64,000 bases of DNA from Callaeas wilsoni (Eukaryota > Chordata > Aves > Passeriformes > Callaeidae): positions 1 through 64,000 of the forward strand of contig VWPU01008544.1 of the NCBI GenBank assembly GCA_013398955.1, in the 5' to 3' direction. A program made the translations under genes and the position numbers. The notes beneath the pieces were generated by a model. That model had not been told where the DNA came from. It worked only from the letters and a program-made list of their open reading frames with translations, and did not search any database. Below, in pieces: positions 36,901 through 50,500 of this stretch (its first letter is position 1; the number at the start of each line of letters is the position of its first letter).

Positions 36901-39590
36901 TGGAGTACCTCTTTATGTCTCCTCTGGCATTTGTCATTTCACAGATCACGCACTGGTCCCTACTTGCAGTTTCTAATGCACCAGCTTGAATGTCTAATAT
37001 TCAGAGTGCATGTGCTCTGTAGCCACTTTATTTCTTTTTCTTTCTGAAAGTCAGTCTTTTAACAGATGTGGAGGGTTTATTCTGGCCATGGCCATTTATA
37101 ATTATAATAAAATCATAGTTTTATTGTGACTCTATATTCTTCAACTATGTGTACTCCCTACAGATTTTCCTGATTTCTAGAACACAAAACGTGCTGTATG
37201 CTCTAAACAGCGGTTGATGACTACTGCTCTATTCCAGTAGCATTCCAGCCCATAAAAATATCTTGAGTCTGCAGCAGAAATAATATTCTGTAGTGCTCTT
37301 TTATTTTAATTCAGTTCAGCGTTGCACAGTGATTCTGTTCCCGGAAAAGGAAGAGCTGGCAATCAATATGTTTAGACTATCTGTAGACTTTACCCTGAAT
37401 TAATTACCAATTAACTCAATGTACTTAGCACATTTGTAAAGCCCACAATGGACATGCTACATATTTATTTATGGTTATAGACGTCTGTTTCCTACACAAA
37501 ACAGATCTTCTAATCTTTATGTAAAAAAACCATTTTTTTAAATTGTTTTGAGGAAATGCGAAATGGTGTCCATAGTAGCCTTTATTAAATGTGTTAAATA
37601 CTTGCTGCTAATTGACTGTTAATAATTCAGAGAACTAAAACTCTACAGTAGAGGTATCTGCTCTCATTTCTCTAGCAAAAGCATTTTTTCATTAATCATC
37701 ATCAGCATTGTGGTTAACTCCAGGCACTGCTCTTCAACCAAGACCACAGCACACAAGTACAGGGCTCTTACTCTCGTGCGCCAGGGGATTTAAGTGGCAG
37801 AGACCAGAAGTTCACAGTGCTCCACTGGCTGAGAGTACCTGCGATGTCACATGAACTCCAGACATGTCCCTGCTTTCCTGCATTTTCTGGGGCTCCCTTC
37901 AGCATTTAGAAACAAGAAGCATTTGAAGACCACTGTGAAGCAAAATGGACAGATTTCAAAAAATGAAATTAAAGTTAAGATGCTCTGACATAACATAACA
38001 ATTCACAGAACTTACAGGTAATCCGGAAAGTGATTGCAAGAACACGTTTCCCACTTGCTTCTCATATATATCAGCTCTCAGGGAAGGCTCCATGCTCACC
38101 TTTCACCACAGAAACATTTTCAAATTAATTCAATTTCCTCTGCATTTTATACTAGAAATAGAGTTTCACAGAGTTTAGAACAGAATACTGAGTAAGCTTT
38201 AATATAATCATTATGCCATAACTTGGTCTTTCCTTGATTTTAGCATTTTAAATTAACATTGTCTTGTAAGAACACCTTACCCAAGGAAAGAAAGAAATTT
38301 TAGGGAAAGCATCTGAAAAGAAAATAAATGAGTTTAATTAAATAGCCATTTTCAGGTCTTTGTGGTTTATATTTGAGGAGCAGATTCTTTCCTAAGTACT
38401 GAAAGTGCACATTGTTACATTAATTTAACTAATAGGCATTAGTTATGACAGCCTGCCTGGTAAAGGTTCTGAGCCAGTGTCGTTTCTATAGATTTATACA
38501 CTTGGAAATGTGCACTTTAAATGAGAATCTTGCCGGTGTCAAAATTAAATTAAACTGAATTAAATCATATGCCTGATCACAAAGACCTAAAATTCTTTTC
38601 AGAATCAGGTCCAAATTATAATCGTAACTCTAGCCCGACTACCGAAGAAAATTAAAAGGCCGTTCCAACTTCATTATACTCTGCTGAAGTTGCCGGCTAT
38701 ACAAACAGGGCAAAATCCTTAGCTGTGCAAAGTGACTGGTACTGGAGCACTTCCAGGACAATTACTGCCACACTCACAATCTGAAAAGCTCCTACAGCAA
38801 TGACATCCTATGGAGAATGGCTCCTCCAGGAACTGTGATCATTGTGGGGTCAAATGCCCACAACAAGATGAGCATCTAAGACTAAACTTCAGATTCGTCA
38901 AGTCCCGACTCCTACTCCCCACCCCCCGACTCCCACTTTCAGACCCAGAAGGATCTAGTAGTGAAGTGCTCTCAGGATCTGTCTGTCAATGTTGACACAC
39001 AAATGTCTCAATGGCTTGATGTCCACCTCATCTGAAGTACTGTAGTCAGTCACAGCCAGTCCTGTCTCCTCAGAGCACATCAGTCAGAGCAGCCTTAACA
39101 GAAAGCAGAGTAAGTGGTGCTCTGCCAGCTTTAGTCCAGTAGCCCAAGGTTTGCAGCACTTAGGTGTGGCATGGTCACAGTGAACACACAATTGGAGCTA
39201 GGAAGGGCTTTTCCTCAAAGAGGAAAGATGCTACTACTAACTCAATGATGGAGTAAGGTTCAGAGCAAGCCAGGATCCATCCTGCTGAATTTGGACTCCT
39301 GTAGGAATCAGCAGCTGGAAAATGGTGTCTCTCAAAAATATTTCATTTTGCATTTATGTGCTTCCCACATGTGCTGGCCGAGAGCAGCCCACCTGCTGCT
39401 TCTGTATCCATGCCAAAGGCTCTTACCCTACCTTAATCTACTTAAAGCATCAATGCACGAGCAAGCAAATGCAACATCTGCAAGGCAATATATACTGGGA
39501 GCATTCTCAGCAAGAAGCCTCTCTCAGCTGTGCCATGCAGAATCTCAGACCCTCCTGCTACAAGCAAACGCCCCAAGAACTCTCAACATA

Positions 39591-40335
39591 ATCACAGAAT
39601 CACAGAATCGTCCCGATTGGAAGAGACCTTCGAGATCATCTAGTCCAACCCAGCACCACCATAATTACCCCTAAACCGCAAGAGCCACATCCAGATGCCT
39701 TTTTAACACTTTCAGAGATGCTGACTCCACGCCTTTCTGGGCAACTTACTCCAATGCCTGACCACTCTTTCAGTGAAAAACAAATTTCAGATATCTAATC
39801 TGAACCTCCCCTGGTGAAACAGAAGGTCATTTTCTCTCATTCTTTCACCTGAGACATGGCAGAAGAGACTGACCCTCACCTGGCTACAACCTCCTTTCAG
39901 GTTATTGCAGAGAGCAGTGAGGTCTCCCCTGAGCCTCCTTTTTTCCAGACTATACAGCCCCATCTCCTTCAGCTGCCCCTCACAGGAGATGTTTTCTAGA
40001 CACTTCACTAGCTCCATTGCCCTTCTCTGGACATGCTCCAGCACCCAAATGCCCTTTTTGAATTGAGGGGCCCAGAACTGAACACAGGATTTGAGGTGCA
40101 GCCTTACCCGTGCCAAGTACAGGTGAAAAATCACTGCCCTGGTCCACTGGTCACAGGATGCCATTGACCTTCTTGGCCACCTGGGTACATGCCTGGGCTC
40201 ATACTCAACTGATTGTCAACCAGCACCTCCAAGTCACCTTCTTCTGGGCAGCTCTCAAGCTGCTGCTCTCCAAGCCTGGAGTGTTGCATGGGGTTGTTGC
40301 AACCCAAATGCAGGACCTGACACTTTGCCTTACTG
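39591..40335 (-). mobile_element. CR1 LINE, 3' portion (split by an LTR)
   Basis: The plus strand starts with ATCACAGAATCACAGAATCG, the reverse complement of the CR1 terminal octamers, followed by the tail sequence TTGGAAGAGACCTTCGAGATCATC. The minus-strand frame at 39787-40164 encodes the C-terminal CR1 ORF2 signature: [37 protein letters not shown] and GRFRLDI. The element continues at 40983 after an inserted solo LTR. It is defective and diverged from the copy at 12-13 kb. Confidence 0.95.
40329..40335. repeat. Target-site duplication of the inserted LTR, left copy
   Basis: CTTACTG here is repeated exactly at 40983-40989 on the other side of the LTR. Removing the LTR and one copy restores a continuous CR1 reading (GCCTTACTGAACCTCAG), which proves the boundaries. 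Confidence 0.9.
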
Positions 40336-40982
40336 TGTCAGTTTGGATATAAATCTAGGAGGAAACAACCCGAGAGGGGTGTCTCTCTTTCCCTCTCCTG
40401 CCTGTCAGGCAAGTAGGCCCCGGCAGCTTCTCCTCTACAGGTTCGGGAAAATAATTTCTCGAGCGAAAGTGAAAAAAACTATTTATTTAACAGAGTCCCG
40501 TGCTGTCACAGGGCAAAAAAAAAGAAATATTGAAACCGCCTCCCCTGTCTCCTAAAAGAGGACTATGGATTTTAGAGTTTTTTCTGTAGGTAAAACCTGC
40601 AGTCCTACGCTGGGCCGGCCCAGCCAGGCAGGGTCTGACGATCTCCCTTGGAGGGTCCCACCAAGCAGATCTGGAGATGGGAGCTGGTCCCGGATGAAAA
40701 GTAACCTAAAAACAGTCTAAAAAGGAAAAGAAGCCACTGAGGCAGATCACAGTCCCTGCTCCGCCGAAAGCTGAAGAGACTAGAGAGCAAAAGTCCTCTA
40801 ACCAACAAATGTTGTCGGAATCGGGAGCGAAAAGAATGCAAAACATTCTAGATGCACGGTCAAGCTGGCCGCTTTGAAGAGTTCTCTCGGCTTTTCTCTC
40901 CCCCCCTTTGCAATTTAAAGGTACACTAGAAATCAAGCAGGCGATGGGGAATACAGTATTGTCATAGAATCACCCCAAGACA
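40336..40982 (-). mobile_element. Solo LTR of an endogenous retrovirus, inserted in CR1
   Basis: This 647-bp block begins TGTCAGTTTGG and ends CCCCAAGACA on the plus strand, so the termini are TGTC...GACA inverted ends, and it is flanked by CTTACTG on both sides. An AATAAA signal on the minus strand (40482-40487) lies about 150 bases from the 3' end, which favours minus orientation. It contains no retroviral coding sequence, as expected after recombination between the two LTRs of a provirus. CpG content is higher than in the surroundings, suggesting a younger age than the host CR1. The family is not identified; short duplications of this size fit avian class II-type elements. The open frames inside it are not genes. 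Confidence 0.88.
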
Positions 40983-41520
40983 CTTACTGAACCTCAGTCC
41001 TCAGCCAATCAATCCAGTTTGTCCAGATCCCTCTGCAGAGCCCTTCAACCCTGCAGCAGATCTACACTCCCACCCAACTTGCTGTCATCTGTGAACTTAC
41101 TGAGGGTGCACTCAATCCCCTTGTCCAAATCATCAATAAAGATGTTAAGCAAGAATGGCCTCAACACTGAGCCTTAGGGAGCACCACTTAGGACTGGTCA
41201 CCAGCTGGATGTAACTCCATTCCCCACCACTCTCTGTCCAGCAGCCCAGCCAGTTTTGCACTCAGCAAGATCACTCAGCATCACCCATCCAAGCGATGAA
41301 CAGCCAGTTGCTCCAGGAGAGCACTGTGTCAAAGGCTCTACTGAAGTCTAGACAGACAACATCCACAGCTTTTCCCTCATCCACTCAGTGGGTCACTTTG
41401 TCAAAGGAGATCAGGTTGCTCACATGGGACCTGCTTTTCATAAGCCCATTTTGGCCTGATGCCCTAGTTGTCAAGCACACTCAGGGTGATCTGCTCCCTG
41501 AGAACGTCTGGCACAAGTCA
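40983..41520 (-). mobile_element. CR1 LINE, 5' portion (reverse-transcriptase part)
   Basis: This is the continuation of the CR1 interrupted at 40335. Plus-strand landmarks, reading backwards through the element, are TCCAGATCCCTCTGCAGAGCC, CTCCCACCCAACTTGCTGTC, ACTGAGGGTGCACTCAATCCCC, AATAAAGATGTTAAGCAAGAATGG, TCAACACTGAGCC and AACATCCACAGCTTTTCCCTC. They correspond to the FADDTKL and palm regions of the reverse transcriptase. It fades out near 41520, where the copy is 5' truncated. The right copy of the LTR target-site duplication occupies its first seven bases. Confidence 0.93.
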
Positions 41521-44500
41521 TAGCACAATTGTGCCAGATTCACGAAATCAAAAAAGAGAACACCATGTCCTCATACACAACGTAAATGTAGGCTTAGGCA
41601 GGCCCCACATCTGTCAGGCTCTTGTCAGTCAGAAATGGGACCATGATAAGAAAATTTTGGGTAACATTATTGATCACAATTGATCTCTAGCCTTCAATCA
41701 ATATGGCATTTTTTAAGTGGGGTATGGAAGGTTTGAAGTACACAAATGTCAAAGTTGTACCGTGAAGCATCAATTCATTTGCACCTATCTTTGCTGGCCA
41801 GAACAAACACAGTCCTGCAGCACCCATGGACTCCTAAGAAATGATGTTCGAAATTAGTGTGGGTGAGATGAAGGTTTATACTTTGGTTAAAAGAAATTCT
41901 GTTGTGTGTATCTCTTCCTTAAACATATGTGGCTCATCTCAGGTGAGATTTAGGGAATCTCTCATCATGCAGCTCAATCACAGTCATCACAGCCGACCTA
42001 GAAACCTGCCAAGAATCTGTCATTAAAAGTGATCAAGGGAACAGCCCTTCCCCTTCGATGTCACAATACCAAAACAGAGCAGACACAAACAAAAGGACAC
42101 ACAATGAACAAATCTCCAGATATCACTCCTTCTGCCCACAGGTTCTGTTGGGACTGGGGGTGTTAGATGTGCTGTGCTGGTGGCAGACCACCCTCTACCA
42201 ACCCACACCTGCCCTGGGAGAGGGAACTGTGCTCTGCACCTGTTGCGACCTGTAATTCTGAGAGATACTCAAAATATGCCAGACTCCAAGCTTGTACCTA
42301 GCTTTCTCCAACTTCCCAAACCCTGCACAGCTCATCACTCCCAAGGATCATCTCACTGGTTTTCCACTCATCTCTCTTTCCTGCACAGAAAGCAAAGTAT
42401 CTTTTTCCAACAGATATCTGCTGCAATCAGGAGCCAGCTTTGTGCAGCTACAGTGCCCAAAGGCAGCCTCTTGTCAGTCAGTCTCAGAAGTCTCTTTGAA
42501 GGCTAGTTTATTGGCTGCCTATGAGAAGATTGAGGGAGAGTGAGGTTTTTCCTTTTCCTTGTATTTTCTTTCAAAGAACTTTTCTTCCTAAGCGATGCTC
42601 AAAGGAATGCCTACTGCTCTGTGCAATATTCTCTATGGGACAGGGAAAATATTACAGTTCAGCCTTCTGTAGAAAAACATCAGTTATTTTAACAGAAAAA
42701 CATAAATTATTTTTACCAAATGCAACTTGTACTGCTGTGCTTCCCAAACACATGCAACAAGTACATGTACATATAGCATACCTTTCTTTGGAAATGAAGT
42801 CTGATGTTGCATTTTTCCCACATGCTGAGGGCTTCCTCACTTCTTTTAGTGCAACCAAGGTATGCCAGTACAGCTATCCTGTCTCACTTTTCATTTTCGT
42901 GAATAACTTTGAAAACTGTTTTTCCCTGGCAATACTTCCATGCACATCTGCATTCAAAACAAACTCATCTGTGCCCTTCTTCAGGGAAGGGATGGGGTGA
43001 AGGGAGTGAAGGGTGGTACAATAGCTGTCCTGCCAGCACTCAGCAGGGCAACACAAACAAAATCAGCAGCCCACACACTTCTCTGAAAAGAAAAAGCACA
43101 TTCCTCTGGCAGAGCACCTTGTAAGTATTATTCAGCAGGGATCTCTCCCATCTGTGCACACTGAAGGGCCACAGTTTGAATACCAGAAGTATTATCATAC
43201 CAGAAGTATTACAATGATGATTGCATGGCATGAGTTCTCTACCAAGTCAGGATCAAGCTGCAGAAGTGGCTGTAGTGACTTGCTAAAGTGACCTGGACCT
43301 TGATGATAAGTTGCATCATCCATGCAGAAAATTGTAGCAGCCATGGAGGGTAGCCACAGGCCTCACATCCTCACCCTAAAATTCCTTACCACAGCATCCA
43401 AAATCATTGGAAAACCCAAATCTTGTCATTTACACGAGGACATTGGTAAAAAGGTAAAATCTCTGCTACTTCTGCCAAAAGTAACTGAACTATCCTTCAG
43501 GCTTCCTTGGTCCCTAATGAGTGATCATTAATCATGGGTATTTTCTAAGCACAGTTTAGAGTTTTAATAAATGCCAAATAAAGAATTAACAAGGCCATAA
43601 TCAAGCAAATGTGTTCCTTGATCACTGCAGCAGCAAGGCTCAGAGCCAAATAAACAGGGTGCTGTAGTTCCAAGCCTTTCTTGTATTCCTCCACATTCCT
43701 CCACTGGATGCTTGTAGGGAGGAAGGCAGACTCACATTTTCATGTCTGTTGTCATAGAAGAAATCTGATTTCCCATTGCTGCTCCACAGGGAGAATGGTT
43801 CCTGATCCAGTTTAAGACAGCGTGTGCAAGACCTTCAGCTCACCCACACAAAATCGTCATGTCCACAAGAGATCCCTTTAGAGAAAGGAAGCCACAGGAG
43901 GGAGATGGTTAGGTTAAATCCACAAAGCACATGCCTTTTCCAAAACTCAAATGAAACAGTCTCTTCCTCCTCCACCTCATCTTGCAGGTACTTCCTTCTC
44001 TCCCAGCCACCCCCTGCTGCTCCAGCTTGAACTGGGAGTCCCTGCTCTTTGAGGAGGGGGCAGTACAGCAAATCCAAGACTAACTTACTCCCTGCCCTGC
44101 CTCTTCCACCACAGCTTAATTTATGGACAAACAGCTGTAGGCAGAAACGGAGCACAATTTCAATGACCCATTCCAAGTGCACAGGGAAAAACCCTAAGAA
44201 ATGTGCAATCTGACTTGGGACAAAACACAACCATCCCGCGTGCCAGGCTGAGGAAGGCAATGACAGGAACAGTGCCCAATCACAACAGTTGGCTGCTGCA
44301 CGGACTGCAGGCATTATAAATGCACACTAGGAAAAACCATCAAGCTGAGATGAAACCATCTGGACCCAGTTAGGCAACAGCAGCTGGCTGGGGAGTGCGG
44401 AGGATGTTTGAAGGGGAATAATGCAATCACTGGTTCTTTTATGGATGGCAACTCTCTAAAACCCTCTAGCCCCTCTTCTCAGCAGGATTCAGTGCTAATC

Positions 44501-47500
44501 TATGATACCAGGGCAAAATTCAGTGAAAGAAGCAGCCTTTTGGTGTGCAAACTACACCCTGCCTAGGAAATAAGATTATCATGATTGGATCCATCAAATC
44601 AGTGGGAGAAGGTGAGGGTGACACAAAACGCTGCAGCAGAGTCAATCATCACTCAACCAGTGCCCAAGAAACACCACAGCATAATGATGGGGCTTCACAG
44701 CTTTGGGTACTTACTATGCGCTGGGTCTTTAGTGATCCCAAAATCTAAAATGAGCTTTCTCCTTGTTGTGCGCCTCACTGACCTCAACATAGCTGAGGGC
44801 ATACAAGCCCGGCCAGAGAAGAACTGGATTTGTCGGTGTCCGCTTCCACTGCAGTTTTGACACAGCATCAGGCAAGTCACTCAAACTCAGTTGCATTCTC
44901 CCTAATGGTGTTTCTTTCACCCCTTGGTGGTGTGACACGACTCCCCCAGGCCTGACAGATGCAAGTGTCACAGTTGAAACCAGGGGCAGTGATTCATGGA
45001 GCATGTGATGGCAGCTAAGTGTTCATAACAGTCATGCATTTGGCACATGGAATCCATGGAGATCTGTGATTTATTTTCTGCTGCCAGGCTGTCCCTCCCT
45101 CCCTATATTTAAGCCTGCCTGATCATCACTCAGAGTCTTACCAGGCTCCCACCGAATCTCAAACCCGTCTTTCAGCATTCTGTCCCCTTGCCCTTCCCAT
45201 CCCTCCTTTCCCATTGTTTGCCATACATGCATGCAGACCAGGCCCTGGGAGCCCTCAATCTCCTTTCCCAGGTTCTGTCCCCCGCTGAGCCCCACCAAAG
45301 CCCCAGGCCCACTGAAAGCCTCGCTGAAGGCACCTGGGGCTGAAGCCCTTCTGCCCGCCTGCTGAATCTCTGTGCCTCCTCTCTTTCTCAATGGACACTC
45401 AACCATTCCCAGTGCCTGACCCAGCTCAAGCTGCAGCTTTCCATCCTCTGGAAAGCTAATGTTTGGGGGTTTTTAACCTCTCCTCTTGCTGAGCTGCTAT
45501 GGGGGTTTTCCCTTCCCTTTTATTCTGCCTTTTTCTGCTCCAGTCTCTTTCTCTCCCACTTTGCCAGCTTTCACTGTCTTCAGACTCAAAACAAAGACAG
45601 CCCCTTTAGCCCTTCCTGGACAGGGCATTGGGAGATGTCCTCTGTGCCTGTCATGCCCCAGAACCTCTCTACACCCTCCTTTAGGAGAGCTGTGTCTTCA
45701 AAGCAGCCTTTCATACCAGACTGTGTATTCAGTTGCACAAACTTCTTTTGTTTACTGTAAAAGAAACCTTATCAACTGATGTGCATGTCTATTTACAAAT
45801 TACTCAATCCAACCCCGCAAATAGTTGCAGTAGTAAACGGAAAAAACTTTAGAAGTGTAAAAATGCATTTGCATTTTTTAAACAAAACTGTTTGCTTCAG
45901 AAAATTTCATGGCCACCTTGAAAGAGTTTCTTTTAATATATGCTGCCAAAAGGAAAAGTAAATGTATTTTGGGTGGGACCTCAAGAACTTCTCCATGTTT
46001 TGGGGGTTGGTTACAAAAGCAAAAACCTCATTAGCATTGTTCTGATGCACCTTTTGAAGTTATGCAGATGTAACTTTTGTTTCAGATCCATAGGTGGAAA
46101 ACTTACTTTTAAATATTATCTAATGTGTAAAAAGCTACACTTACATTTTGTTCCATGTAGTAGCTACCATAAAATCAGTCCAAAATATATCACTTGTGTA
46201 GTATGTATTTATGTATGACTCTCCCCCCACTATATATCCCATCACGCCTGCAAAGTCTTTAAAATACATTTTGAAAATGCAGAAACCTCAGAAAAGAACT
46301 GTGAAAATTATTCCAGGGCTGGAGATAACATTGCACCACAAGGCATTTTAAAAGCTTGCCAGGAAGAAGACTCAGACATTACTGGATTACAGTATCTAAG
46401 GACCTCTGGGGGAAGCTTTTCCAGGTGGGAGAGGGCTGTTTAATCCACCAGAAAAAAGCATGTAAAGGAATAATGGTTGGAAGCTGAGGCTGATCAGGAA
46501 TTAGGGACATGGTTTTAATAGTGAAGATATTAACCAGTAGAATAAGTGGTGGATGTTCTTGGTGTCTTGAAGTCTTTAAATCAAGACTGGATGCTTTTCC
46601 AGAGACCTGATTCATCAAACATACATTACTGGGATCACTATAGGAGTGTCGAGGTGAGATACACAGACCTGCAAGTCCCAGTCATTTTAGCAGATTATGT
46701 CAAGATCCCTCCTAAATACATAATGTTAATGTAATCCTTCTTCCTCAGAACTGAAAACACTGTGGATGGACTTTCCCGGGATGTGTGTACGTGTGCTGAG
46801 ACACGTCAAGGATTGTGAGGTCTCCCACGCTTTGCAGAGCAAGCCGTGGGATGTCTAACACCTACAGATGGTCTGAGAGCAGCTTTACACCTTCTACAGC
46901 AGCACTGGATCCTGATGCCATGCTGAGGGATGAGCATTCCACTGTCTCTGACCAGAATATCATTGACTGAATTCCTAACATAATTTACTGAGGCATCAGA
47001 GACATTCATGGAACAGTTTGATCCAGCAGCACACCAATTATATCAGGCAACTGACCACTTTGTGAGATCTTGATGGAGTCAGGGAGAAGGTGCAGTGGAA
47101 TTTGCTTTATTCTTTTTATTATTCCATCCATACTTGAGGAAATGGAGATATTCCCCTCCTGAGTGGAGAGCAGAAATAAAAGAGGTACTGAGGGGAAAAA
47201 TTCTTGTATTTTTCATCATTATTCACAGTTTTTTAACTCCTTTGTGCCCCATCCAGACTGTCAGCTGCAGACCCCACCAAACTCGTGGATGTGGCACTTC
47301 CACATCAACTCAGTCATTAGGTAAGGACAGCAAAGGCCACCCCTCCAGCACAACTCCACAGCAGCTGGCAGAGCCTCTTCCATTTGACCCTCCAGCCCAA
47401 AGTTCAGGGGAAGAGAGCTGGCTGAGAGCTGAAGTGGGTACAAGGAAAGAACTCCACCTCCAAGGGCCTTCTGCCCCAAACAGTCTCTTTCAAAGAAGTT

Positions 47501-50500
47501 AATGAAGGGGCTTGTAAAGTTAAAAAATATTATTTGTATGTTTTATGCTGCCAGTTTTCCCTGATTACTCCTGATGTGCAATTCATAAATATTTACCCAC
47601 TTTTTTATTGGCCAGATGAATTACCACCCAAGTTGGTGGTACTATTCTTATCAGTGATTTTATTTAAGAAAAACATGCTCATTGTTTTATTAGTGTCATT
47701 AATTTAGCTGAAAATACCATTTTCTACAGGAGATATTCCCTCCTGGGATTCAGTAACACAGAAATAAACACTCTCTAATTGTCCAGAGACAAACTGCCTT
47801 CTAGAAATGAACTTCCCTACAACATTTCATTCAAGCAGCTGGTAGTTTAATACTAAACCAATTAAAAGCAATATAGAGCTACATGAATAGGATATTAATT
47901 TTCCCCCCAGAAGTGGAAATGAGTGGGTGCTTTGATTCCCACAGGGAAGGCAACTCCACCAACCAGCAGCTTAATGTACAAAGGCTGCAGCCTCAAATGA
48001 GGGATTCACCGTGCACGACTGGATCATTACACTGTGTGGATATTATTGCTATAGCCAAAGCCTCATCCACTCTGCAGTAGCCCCAGGTAATACTGAAAAA
48101 ATAAAGCAAGGTGATCTTCTTACAGGGGAAAAAAAAAAAGCCTCACACTTCCACACTTTCCCCTTGTAGTTTATGAGATTGTACTAATGTGAATGCTACT
48201 GTGCCAAAATCTCTCTCAAGTAAATTGTCATTCCAAATCAATTCTAAGCATAAAAGAAGTGCTTACATTGAACTGATCTGTTCAATCTCTTATTTCCAAT
48301 TGCAGCCAATAGTGAAAAAGAACATTTAATCCACTTTCAGCATCTTTTTTTATCGAGGATTAACCACAGGAAACAATATTAGTTATCTCTCTATGCATTG
48401 GGGTGGCATGCAATGCTACCCAGGTAGATGTAGAAGCAAATTCAGATGAATTCTGCTGACAAAGCTCCTGCAGTCTAAAGAGGGACTGGGTCATCCATGG
48501 ATAAAAGCCAGCAGTCCAGAAGCCATTTCCTCTTCCTCACTTGTATCCCTGGTGTGGTGGCCAGGCCAAGAAGAGAAGGATGTAGCAGGGTCATTGCCCC
48601 ATCAGCCCTCCAGCAAATACACTAATAAATACTTCCACACACTGAGAGCTTTATCTGCTTTAATTAGCATTAGAAACAGATGTATAAGAGATAAAGCATG
48701 AGGAAAGATACAAAATACAAGGTAACAAACTGAAGAAGTAATAATGATGATGGGAAACTTTGCCAGAGTTCTATAATGTTAATTGATTCTTTAAATGTTG
48801 CACATCCCAGGCAGCCAAGACTCCTATTTAGAGGGTTGTATATCAAAATCAAGCAAGACACTCAGAGAGGGGCTTTAATTTATTTTTAAGTTGCAATCAT
48901 CTAGTTCTTGTAGAACAATTTGTCATATGTCACCAAATAAATAACACTTCAGGGCATTTCAGTTTCTTAAAACCACAGCAGCTGCTTTTCCAAGTGCTGC
49001 TAGATTTGTGCACATCATTACAGTGGTCTTCAACATGTTCAATGGATCTCAATGAGGTTTTATGTAATTTTTATATTCAGATAATAAGAAATATTATCAA
49101 CACACACTGTCAACTTCAATATGACAACAACTTACTCACCACTAGACATTCTGCTCAAGCAAGGTCGGATCAGATGAGGAGTTCGGGAGATTTGCAAAGC
49201 GGAGAGAGAAATTCAACCCAAAGAAGTACCTCCAAGCTTCCCCAGCCCCATGATATCTTACTTTCCCTCAGAACTCACCACAAAAATCAGCTTTGCCAGT
49301 GGTAGCAGTACATTACTTTGTTCCTCGTGGGTTAAGTACTAACCTAAATTTTTGCCTTCAACCCAACCACCTAGAAGACCTCCCTCCTCCCACTTCCTTT
49401 ATGCAAGTTCACACTGCAGGGTAAAAGGAGGGCCAAAATGGCTTAAACGCTTAGCTGTAAACCTAAAACATCTCTCCTTTGGCTTATGGGAGATTCTCTG
49501 TCTTCATAGATTTACCAACTGTTTTTTTAATACCCAATAAAGTAAAAAGGATCTTTATATCCCTCAGAAGACCAGCTACACAGTTCAGTACAAACATACA
49601 GTTCAACAATCAAACATACCATATCATATTTTTTTCTGTTTTCAAATTGTCCAGCAGCATACCACAATATCTGCAGTGTGAGGTAGTCACAATAGCCTCT
49701 GTGTAGAATTTTTATCTTTTAGCTGATCAGCAAAATATATCTTGCCAGTTTTGAGCATCTTCAGCTAAAAGCATTTTGGTTTACAGAATAATAAAGCAAT
49801 ACATTTTTGTTCCGTGACTCTGAATGTAATACATGGCTTTCCTTGCAAGCCTTGCTGTGGATCTGAAAAAAAGAAATCTTTCATCATTTGCAGTAGTTGC
49901 TACGATTTTCAATTTCCATGAATACTGTTGCCAGCAAACTACTTTACAACAACATTTGAGTAAATAAGAAAGGGAGTAAGTGTGAGTACAGTCAAAGAGA
50001 AGTTCCTTAAAAATGTGAACGAATATTTACCCTGTTCCCTCTTCTTTCCCAGGCTCCTATCAGTTGGAAGTACTATCCTGAAAGCTGCTTGCTGCTAGAG
50101 CCGGATATCGATTCAAGCTAGTGCACTTTCACATTGCCATCTTATTCTACCAGCTGGTGGAATCTCACTCATTGCAATGAGGGGAGGAAAGCAGAGAAAA
50201 TCCAAAGCAGATAGAAGTATCCTTAAATGCCTTATCTGTAGGGACTTAACCTAACCTCTTCCCCAAAGAAACACACAGATTTTTTGGTTCATTTTCCCAT
50301 TCATTTTCTAACTAACTCAGTGTAGAAGCCTCTGGAAGTGTCAAGTGCTTTTTAACTCCCTCTGCCATCCTGCAATAGTTCACATTGTCATCCATCTGCC
50401 TGCCACTGAAAATACACCCAGCATCAGTTTTCACAACAAATCTGTGAAGACAGGGTCTTGCTCAACTATCTTAGTTAATGAAAAGCTATTAGTTTGACTG

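Larger units (their letters stand above)
26850..39590. other. Long non-coding stretch with a CpG-rich patch and a promoter-like locus
   Basis: It is mostly AT-rich intron-like or intergenic DNA. Separate entries cover the CR1 tail near 27.45 kb, the hexamer array at 28.8 kb, the CpG-rich patch at 29.05-29.4 kb and the promoter/exon-like arrangement at 30.6-31.0 kb. A TATATAAG box at 31781-31788 lies in another locally GC-richer block without a supportable gene. The stretches 32.9-36.1 kb and 36.6-38.6 kb are AT-rich with homeodomain-type cores and hold no recognisable gene or repeat. Confidence 0.5.

Noticed and set aside
42521..43000. 159-codon plus-strand open frame
   Set aside because: It overlaps several frames on both strands, shows AT-rich codon use with no bias and no recognised motif.
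43835..44314. 159-codon minus-strand open frame
   Set aside because: There is no domain signature, the composition is cysteine/leucine-rich as expected from chance reading of pyrimidine-rich DNA, and there are no splice or promoter signals in register.
45071..45406. 111-codon minus-strand frame next to a TATATTTAAG box near 45104
   Set aside because: The box points away from the frame, and the frame has no recognisable domain or codon bias.
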